From Darksidea phi (Eukaryota; Ascomycota; Dothideomycetes; Pleosporales; Lentitheciaceae): a stretch of DNA of 64,000 nucleotides. Each line of letters begins with the position of its first letter. Positions within the stretch are counted from its first letter, which is position 1. The notes under the pieces were generated by a model. The model worked only from the letters and a program-made list of their open reading frames with translations, searched no databases and was not told the origin of the DNA. Positions 56,282 through 64,000 of the stretch are shown one piece after another. The translations under genes were made by a program, and so were the position numbers. Where the stretch lies: the NCBI GenBank assembly GCA_030770425.1, contig JASJFT010000114.1, positions 79,652 through 143,651 on the forward strand, read 5' to 3'.

Positions 56282-58604
56282 TGTTGGTATTGCTGTCAAA
56301 GCGATGTAATAGATGTGATATAAAGAGTGAAGAAGTGAGTGGTAGACCTATAAACGAAGACCGAAAGAAAGATGAGAGTGAAGCTGGAAGATGCTGAAGA
56401 AAGTTGCTGTGTGATGATGAGTATTCTGTGCGGCAAAGCGCATTCCATATATACTGAAGCGAAGACATAGCCAGCCAAGCCGGTGAAGCAGACTCATTAC
56501 TGCTTTGGTGTAGCTGTAGTCTACGCGCCGAAGCATGAAAGCACTGAGTTTACGGACATTGTCACCTAGCAAAGCCATGTCAGAGTTAGTCCCGATCCAG
56601 AACAGTACGAGGAAAAGCCATATGCAGAGGGTGGAGATGACACGCGATCTTGCCTGGATATGATTGGCTGGCATGTCAATAGTATCGTCTCAGATCTACT
56701 CTGCCCACAGGGTTATCGATCGCTCTATGCCTCTTCTAGAGAAAGGCTAGGAGATTTGAGAAGGATGTCGAAAGTGTTGTCCAATAGGGTCGCTCGGTTC
56801 GCTGCAGGCCGGGCATCGAGCGGTGATACAGCCAGCCCCGACGGACCGTGCGGCCTACTCGGTCACCCCAATGAGGAAATTCCCAGCACGTAAACGCGGG
56901 TACCCGGAATTTTGCAATGGCGCAAAAGCCCATTGTTGGTATCATGGCGGCGCTGCTACTGCAAGATGGCGTGAGAAAAGTGTGCCATGAATGGTTAAGC
57001 TCTCGAGCTTCTCTACCGGGTTCTGGGGTTCTCACGAGGCTGGTCGGGACGGGCAACTGGGCATCCTATTTTTGAATAAGCTTAAACTAGGTAGTGAGAA
57101 GGGAAGACATACCATGAAACGGTTTCAGGATTGGGGAATTGCTACTGGTCCAACTTGCTGGATAGTATGGCACGTCTCGACCGCGTCGAAGCGCGGAAAC
57201 CCTCCTCTGCACATGCCACTCTTCAGCGGAGAACGTGCATAGTGCTAGACACGTTGTACCGTCCCCCCTCCGAGGGATTCAGACTCGGCTCTACGAGGGT
57301 TCGACCTGTCTTCTTTGGAATGAAGCACATGCGGGTGTTAACCACGACGCAAACGGCTGTTCAGAGCTGCCGCCGGATGAAGCCGAGGTCGACGCCCTCA
57401 GGGACCTGCGTACATGGTGAACTGACAACGGCGAGGTGAGCGTGGGCCTCGAGGAGGCTGAAAGACGAAGTCCGAAGGCTCTCGCAACGAGGTCAGAGAG
57501 GGAAGGTCGGGCCCCGCCCTGTAGGCCCGAGCGACCAGTCGCTATGCAACGACAGATAACCGCAATGCTTACTGAAGCCATCAATTTCCCCTTTCGATAC
57601 ATGTGAGATTCCAAAAAGGCGTCCTCGTTCAACGTGCCTGTGCCTGGTGGCCGGGCTGGTCGGGCCTTTCGGGAAGCCTTGGCGGGCTTACTCAAACGCG
57701 GCTCCTGCACGGTACATTCCTGCCAGGCCACTCTTCTCTCCTACGTCCTACTCCCGACATCGACCACCATTCTTCGTATACGCTGCTCTTCGGAGTTCTC
57801 AGCTACGGCTGCCGGGTCTCATTCAGTGTGGGGGGCAGAGTGACATGTCACTACCATGTGAAAAGCTGCTTCACAGCGCACGCACATACCCGCGCCCATC
57901 CGCGGCAACCCCTAGCCACACTTTGCGTCTTTGCAATACCGTTGTTGAACTTTGCTATACCCAATCTACGGTGTTTCAGACTGCCTATCCCCACTGTTAT
58001 TCGCCTTTGGGGTTATACAAACACTTGTGCTAAGAGAGATGGGTAGTGATAGTACGGCGAGACGGCCTCTACTAGTGCCGACCTCGGTCTCTTACCAGCC
58101 ACAGGCTGTCGTCTGCATCGACGTCCTACTACACGTGGATGTCTGGCGGACTTCATGCTCAAGGTTTGTTTCGTCCGATAAGTCTTGGACCTCTTGCTAT
58201 TCGCTCAGCGCCTTGAGAATGATCGGACCTCCGCACCGCACGTCCCAGCTATTAACATGTTAGGAAGGGAGCGACGTTAATGCCCATGCGTAGATTTGTT
58301 TGCTCTACGGAGAGCACGCCCCCAATACCATCCCTACCACGGAAACGGATGGCGGACCTCAAGTCACTATTCATCCCAATGATGATTCAGGCAACGGAGT
58401 TCCCATCCTGCCTACGCAACTCGCAACACTAGCCAGCGATACTCCGTGCGGCAGCGTTTCAGCTCCGTGGGTGGTATTGACTGTTCATCAAACAGATATA
58501 TGATGTATTGGACCCGTCCAGGATGTACACGGAACACTCCATAAGTACACTACTCATTCCCGGCTAAGCGACTTAAGCACATCGATCGTCACTCGTTAGA
58601 TAGG
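56282..58604. other. Intergenic, no gene seen
   Basis: This lies between divergent citrate-synthase and MFS genes. A TATATA at 56449-56454 could serve the citrate-synthase gene. Overlapping frames at 56.7-58.3 kb give no recognisable protein. Confidence 0.4.
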
Positions 58605-60324
58605 ATGAGCATCGCCCACCACAAGTCCCCAAGTGAAGCACCCTCACACGCACCTTCACAGGCGACTTTAAACACATTCATCAGCTACCCGGGACAAGAT
58701 AAAGAATCAGCATACGAGGTCTGGACAGGTCCCATATTAGTCGTAAGTCTATCTATCCTATCCTGCTCAGCCAAGTATATACAGATATTAACACTTCCTC
58801 AGACCTGGAACGACGAGCACGATCAACTCAATCCACTCAATTGGACATCGGGACGAAAATGGCTCAACGTACTCCTCATCGTGATGCAGGCCACGCTGTC
58901 GCCGATTGCATCGACCATTCTAGCCATAGGAGCCAGCAAAATTGCGGAAGAGTTCGAGCTGAAGAGTGCAAAGGCGCCGTCGCTTCCAACGGCGCTCTAC
59001 GTGCTGGGTATTGGCAGTGGACCGCTAGTTTTGGCTCCGTTCTCGGAACTCTACGGGAGAAGACTTATTTATTTGGCGAGCTTCGCCTGCTTTACAGTGC
59101 TCAACGTTGGGTGCGCTCTATCACCGAATATTGTCGTACTCTCGGTGCTGCGGTTCATGAGCGGGATCGCTGGGTCTGTCGGGCCCAGTCTCAGCGCTGG
59201 TAGTGTCGGTGACATGTTCCGCGTTGAGGAGCGAGGCAAGGCCCAGGCTTTGGCATCCTTTGGCCCTGTGTTTGGTCCCGTCCTTGGTGGTGTCATGGGT
59301 GGCTTCATCGTTTACCACACCGACGGCTGGAGGTGGTTGATCTGGACTGTCGCTATCGCCGCTGGAACTGTCACCTTCCTAGGCATCTTCTTTCTCCGAG
59401 AGACGTACGCGCCTTACCTCCTCGAACGCAAAGCCGCGATGCTGAGAAAAACGGACCCGAACGGCGACTACCGCACCGAACACGGGCCGTCCGACATGAG
59501 TATGAGCCGGATCATGGTTCACTCGCTCGGACGACCAGTGAGGTTGTTGTTCACGTCTCCCATCCTCGCTTTCATGGCTATTTACCAGTCTCTGTAAGTC
59601 TACTTCAATCTTCCCCTTCCTAATCCCAGCTAACGTCAACACAGTATTTACGGCATTCTCTACCTCCATCTTATCACTATCGGTCTTCTCTTTGGCCCTA
59701 AGCCCCTCTACGGCCTATATACCTATAGCTTTCAATCCGGCACAACTGGTCTTGCCTACCTCGGCGCAGGAAGTGGTGCTTTCGTCGGCATGGTCTTGAC
59801 CGCCAAACTCATGAACCGCTCCTTCGCCGCGGCACTTGCACGCCAGATCAAGAAGACAGGCGACGCAACACCCACGCCAGAGATGCGCATTCCCTTTCTT
59901 CAAATGGGCATGCTCGTCGTCCCCTTTGGTCTTATAATCTTCGCTTGGACAGCTGGCCGTACCCACTGGGTTGCACCCTTGATCGGCGCTTTCTTCTTCG
60001 GCATCGGCATGCTAATGGGATTTGTCTGCATCCAGTCGTATCTCGTTGACTGCTTCGGTCAATACTCTGCTAGTGCACTCGCTGCTGTTATTGTAGCTCG
60101 GTGTCCGATCACCTTCCTTTTCTGCTTCTTCGGTTTCGAGATGTACAAGGATCTGGGCTATGACTGGTATGTTGCTCATTCTTCCCAACTTCCTACTTCA
60201 AATGCTAACAATCGATAGGGGTTCAATGCTACTCGCTTTCCTCTGCATATCCATGATTCCCATTCCCTTCATCCTCAAGAAGTACGGCCCGATGCTTCGC
60301 GCGAAGACACTAGCGAAGATGTAA
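58605..60324 (+). CDS. MFS transporter, DHA1 (multidrug:H+ antiporter) type
   Basis: This 518-aa transporter is predicted to have 12 membrane helices and to export drugs or small metabolites in exchange for protons. I read four exons: 58605-58742, 58803-59593, 59645-60166 and 60219-60324. NPLNWTSGRKW precedes helix 1, as in the fungal drug-transporter group. Motif A is LAPFSELYGRR between helices 2 and 3, and motif C appears as GPVFGPVLGG in helix 5. A charged central loop (LLERKAAMLRKTDPNGD) separates the two halves. The first intron is 60 bases without a stop in frame, so its retention would insert 20 mainly hydrophobic residues before helix 1. Substrate unknown; no biosynthetic cluster surrounds it. 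Confidence 0.92.
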
Positions 60325-61719
60325 ATCTTCCATTACCTTTCTTGCGAGACTTTCTTTCATACTTTTCACGACATAACTTTTAGACTTAGGAGGGATAGAG
60401 GCGACTCAGGCACGGCAACTTGAGGCGCTGACGGCTAGCATGGACATCGCGTGTGTGCGATACTGATACCTTACTTTTCTTCTGTCCTTCTTCTTCGTTG
60501 AGCCCCATTGAGCGCGCTCCGGCCCCTTAGTGGCATTTTTTGGTTACTTCACCTTGTTGTACGAGTATTTTGAGCGAGGTATTCTTTCCTTGCATATCTT
60601 AATGGTGGATTTTAGACATACCTCTTCACCTGTATATACTTTGTATTATGAAATCTACTATACCGATAACTACGCAACTCAAAGGCACAAAGTGGATATT
60701 TGGATCACAAAGTGCGTCTTGTTTATGTTGATAAGATTGTGCTGCTTGAATTGGACTATATGCGGCGTAAATGCCGAGTCCTGCAACGATGAAATCCGCG
60801 CCGCCTCGGATGGCATCAGTTGGTGTTTGCTATTGCTGGCCGATTTTCTCCCCTTTGGTTTTCCGATTGATACTAGAGGTGAATACAAGAAAATCTTTAG
60901 AGTCCAGCGGAGATGAATGAACTGGCATTGTTGTTCGAGTCCCTATGATACCTGTAGGCTTATAATGCTTCGGCCAGAGCTTATGGCGTTTAGTTGCACT
61001 CTCAAGTAGTTGAAGGCATCTTTGGTATTTATAGTAAAGGAAAAGTCCCACCGAGTGTGAGGACGACCAAACAGTTCTTGACATGGGTGGAACGAAGAAA
61101 TGTGCCAGGATGTCTTGTTGCGACAAAAGAGCCATGATTGAAGTCAGGCAGACTGACTATTTTGTGCGTTCAACGGAAACGGGGAGAAGTGGTAGCTTGT
61201 TAACCATGAGTAAAACTAGTGGTAATATGCCTGGGATTCCGTCGTCATCAAACACTCTTTAATGCGGTCTTTATTTATAGCCATGTCCGACAAGTCAAAG
61301 AGAGGCGAACCGCACGCGTAGGATTCGAGTGGAGCCATGTGCATGATGTGGAGCACGAGCATGTTTGGGCGGATGAGGAAGGTGGGCCATGCTGGGAGGT
61401 CGGTCGGGCCTGTTACTCGTCCAAGTTCAATTTAGCCGGCGGTTAGAGTATCTAAGTGAATAGAAGGCCGAGTGCCGTGATGAAGCTAGCGTACATGGAC
61501 GCGTCCATTGTTTCTCATCTCATCGCTTGTCATGGCTGTCGACAGTAATATGTCGCTTGCTCGCATTATCATCTACATCATGATCTCGTGTGCCCCATTA
61601 TCGTTTTTAGCCTTGTGATAGCGCCATAGACCCCAAACGTGTCTTGGGCTTGGAGACGTTGCTAGGATAGTCTTGGATGTTTCCATCAGGTATAGGCACC
61701 ATGGCCTTGACCATGTTGG
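60325..61719. other. Convergent intergenic interval, no gene
   Basis: Between the convergent MFS and acetyltransferase genes. AT-rich 3' flanks; nothing coding is supported. Confidence 0.45.
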
Positions 61720-62900
61720 CTAGAAATCATCGTCATCGATGTCGGTCTTTTCAAACTCCATGACCATATCGATCCAGCCTCCGCCACCGTACTGGCACCT
61801 GCTGGGTCCTACCTTCTCGAAGCCAGCCTTCTCGTACCAGCCCACCAAATGCTCTCTGCAGATCAATGCGATTCGCTTTCCCACACCCGAGTCTTTTATC
61901 CTTTGCGTCCATCCCCGTAGTAGTACTGCACCAATGCCCTTGGCGTGGAAGGCTGGATGCACGCACAGCGAGTGGAGACAGACGGTCTCCCCATCCTCGT
62001 TGTGGCCGATGGACGGAGTGAGCTGGTAGTTGGTGCGCCAGTCGGAGGGAACGTCCATGGCGTCATCGGTGACGAGAGGCGAGGTGTGCTTGGTTGCTAT
62101 GATGTGCCCCAGCAGCAACCGCTTCCGGTCCGAGTCTGCCGAGTCAACGGCCGGAAATGTGCGCGCCTTGATCAGAAGGCCCAGAGGGCCGGGTGAAGTG
62201 GGATAGGCCGAAGCGAAGATGCCGCTGCACAGCTCGCCACATGTTCTCAGGCGATACTCGATCTGTCGGTTGTTAGTGTCGTGGGACGGATGTGATTCGG
62301 GCGTGAGCGGCGACGAGGTACGGAAAGGAGCGGTGGTGAAGATGGAAGACGGCTGGCATTACACAGTGCAGAGGATGGGACAGGAACCGTGATGGCTGCA
62401 GGGGAGACAAGACAAGGTAGTCCCAATCGCGCGGGCGGGGATTTGCGTTGGCGCACAGCGAACTACGACGGGGACCACCAGGTAACGACGGGCATGGAGA
62501 CAGGTGCGACGGCTTGCTGCCTGACAGCTGCCCAATGGTGGCACGGACACCGGGGCATGGGACGAATGCAGGAGGACATGGCTGAAAGGAAGTCGGGATG
62601 CGACAATGGGGGATGTCGAGTGCGGAGCGCGCAGGACCTCACCTTTTCCCGCGACGCCGCCTCGTGCGGCTCGAATGCGGCGTGCTCGAGCCAGTCGCAG
62701 TCATCGAGATCGGCCTGGCTGAGCAGCAGGGGGAACGGGCGCAGGTCCTTCATTCTCTTGAAGCGGTCTTCAATTAACGTGGTGGGGACTCGGTAGAAGG
62801 GCATGGGCTCGTCTGGCGGAGGGCTGCTAGCGGCGCCTTCTTTGGACAGGCGGGGCATGGATGCCAGCGTCTTGCGATCGGCGACGAGGTCCCGGGGCAT
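61720..62900 (-). CDS. GNAT N-acetyltransferase, AANAT/polyamine-acetyltransferase-like
   Basis: This 266-aa protein transfers acetyl from acetyl-CoA to an amine. I read two exons, 62900-62643 and 62262-61720. The N-terminal part has PFPLLLSQADLDDCDWLEHAAF and HEAASREK joined to IEYRLRTCGELCSGIF across the splice, the pattern of arylalkylamine acetyltransferase-like proteins such as yeast Paa1. Motif A, which binds the CoA pyrophosphate, is LCVHPAFHAKGIGAVLL. Motif B contains GWYEKAGFEKVGPS with the usual tyrosine. The tail is acidic (DIDDDDF). The 380-base GC-rich intron is long for this window, so an extra small exon or another donor is possible. Substrate (polyamine or aromatic amine) is inferred. 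Confidence 0.85.
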
Positions 62901-63503
62901 CTTGGCGGGCGACGAGGCGGGCGATGAGACGGGCGGAGCGTGGGGGGACAGAGGCAGAGACGGGGAGCAAGCAGCTGGAGCGCTGAGCGGGCGATGCGTG
63001 GTGGTGTGGTGGTGTGTGGTGTGTGGTGCGGTTGACCCGTGGCTTGGCGGGCGGCGGGGCGATCGCTGGACGGTGGCTGGAGGGGAGGGGCGCGCGGGCT
63101 AGAACGGCTGCGGCCGCTGAGATCATCGCGGACTCGGACTCGGGCCTCAGCCTGGTGACGCCGGTGCCATTTATCTGCAACCCTCTGCAACCCGCTGCAC
63201 CCCGCCGCAACCCTCGGCGACCCCTCTGCAACGGGTGATGGCGGACAGACCTGCATCGGGCGGCCGGCGCGTCCTGCAGCTTCATGCCGTGCGCGCGGCC
63301 ACGGCCGGTCCGCTGGGAGCTGGGAGCTGGGCGCTGGATGCTGGATGCTGGAGCTCGAGGACCGTGGGCGGCTTGCGAGAGCCCTTGTATAGGGCAGCAC
63401 CCCCTCCCCCCCGCTCCCCCGTTGCAGCCCGATATGGCGGGGATCAAAGCGGCTTCGGTTTCACATAATGATGTCTCCCATAGTATGGCTTCTATGGCTT
63501 CAT

Positions 63504-63559
63504 GGCTTCCTGGCCTCCTGGCTTCCTGGCCTCCTGGCTTCCTGGCTTCCTGGCTTCCT
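63504..63559 (+). repeat. 8-base minisatellite (GGCTTCCT/GGCCTCCT)
   Basis: Seven tandem 8-base units stand here, five GGCTTCCT and two GGCCTCCT, differing at one base. Confidence 0.85.
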
Positions 63560-63745
63560 GGCTGCTATGGCTGGCCGCTCGTGTCAACGCATCCGCCTCG
63601 CCCGTGGGTTCTTCCGAGCATGGCGCCATCTACTGCCCCGCCATCTGCCCCTGTCTGCATGGCCCAGGGCCACACCGCTTGCATGTCCGCTTGGAGAGGG
63701 TCGTTTCAGTGCCTTTGCCAGCGGACTGCCCGCCTGCCTGCCTGC

Positions 63746-63772
<27 letters not shown>
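63746..63772 (+). repeat. CTG trinucleotide repeat, nine units
   Basis: Nine uninterrupted CTG units are preceded by CCTG tetramers. Non-coding as far as I can tell. Confidence 0.9.
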
Positions 63773-63776
<4 letters not shown>

Positions 63777-63897
63777 TTCTGCTGCGCGCTGCGTGCTGCC
63801 TACAGCCCAGCCCAACCTCTAGCAGAGGCCGCCCGTCGCCGCCGTCGCCGTCGCTATAATACGTCGCCGCCGCCACCACCGCCGCAGCGCGCCCCGC

Positions 63898-63918
63898 GGG
63901 GGGGGGGGGGGGGGGGGG
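63898..63918 (+). repeat. Homopolymer run of 21 G
   Basis: Twenty-one consecutive G bases lie within a GC-rich stretch. The exact length may be a sequencing or assembly artefact. Confidence 0.7.
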
Positions 63919-64000
63919 CGCCGGGGGAGAGGGCAGCCCGGTGGCCCACCTTTCGTTTGCGGCAACTCTTGCAGTTCATGGCCTCGCGAGGCTCGGTCGA

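Larger units (their letters stand above)
62901..63900. other. GC-rich upstream region with simple repeats
   Basis: GC-rich DNA upstream of the acetyltransferase gene. Overlapping frames are low-complexity (Ser, Pro, Arg, Leu) and not supported as genes. It includes the minisatellite and CTG repeat listed separately. Confidence 0.45.

Noticed and set aside
54744..58604. Idea of a secondary-metabolite cluster around the citrate-synthase and MFS genes
   Set aside because: No polyketide, fatty-acid or peptide synthase, and no tailoring enzymes, are present in the window.
60930..60945. GTTCGAGTCCC resembling a tRNA T-arm
   Set aside because: Upstream sequence gives no acceptor stem, D-arm or anticodon arm.

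Overview
The window is nuclear DNA of a filamentous ascomycete. Genes are split by short GT-AG introns, mostly 50-90 bases, with CTAAC-type branch points. The proteins include a Zn(II)2Cys6 regulator with a Fungal_trans_2 domain, an RTA1 membrane protein, a GPR1/FUN34 permease, ROT1, a DUF2415 WD-repeat protein and a LysM secreted protein. The gene set and exon style suggest Pezizomycotina, possibly Dothideomycetes; the class is inference. There are no operons, rRNA genes, CRISPR arrays or tRNA genes I can support.

Layout. 0.9-4.8 kb: a seven-exon Zn2Cys6 regulator (minus). 4.8-11.9 kb: gene-free, G-rich in its first part, with a dispersed inverted repeat in its last part. 11.9-14.1 kb: mitochondrial Hsp70 (minus). 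14.9-19.2 kb: DUF2415 WD-repeat protein and cystathionine beta-lyase (plus). 21.8-22.4 kb: a small Nudix hydrolase. 25.4-26.5 kb: a secreted protein joining a lytic-transglycosylase-like domain to a LysM domain. 29.1-35.4 kb: a compact housekeeping block (ROT1, 5-formyl-THF cyclo-ligase, SmE, Mtr10-type importin). 35.8-36.7 kb: a decayed repeat element. 36.9-38.6 kb: bestrophin-like channel. 40.0-43.1 kb: two F-box-like proteins. 43.6-44.8 kb: acetate-permease family protein. 46.9-50.5 kb: a divergent triosephosphate-isomerase paralogue and methylenetetrahydrofolate reductase. 52.4-53.4 kb: RTA1 protein. 54.7-56.3 kb: a citrate-synthase family enzyme with an unusual hydrophobic N-terminus. 58.6-60.3 kb: DHA1-type MFS transporter. 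61.7-62.9 kb: GNAT acetyltransferase. 63-64 kb: GC-rich simple repeats ending in a 21-G run.

How the genes relate. Three enzymes touch one-carbon and methionine metabolism: cystathionine beta-lyase makes homocysteine, MTHFR makes 5-methyl-THF for its methylation, and 5-formyl-THF cyclo-ligase returns 5-formyl-THF to the active folate pool. They are 13-18 kb apart with unrelated genes between, so this is not a cluster. Others serve mitochondrial import and folding, ER folding, splicing and nuclear import.

Exon structures below were built by hand from splice signals, reading-frame continuity and family similarity. Each multi-exon CDS was checked to give a whole number of codons. No secondary-metabolite cluster, intact transposon or defence locus is visible. 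The most interesting single gene is the secreted transglycosylase-like/LysM protein.
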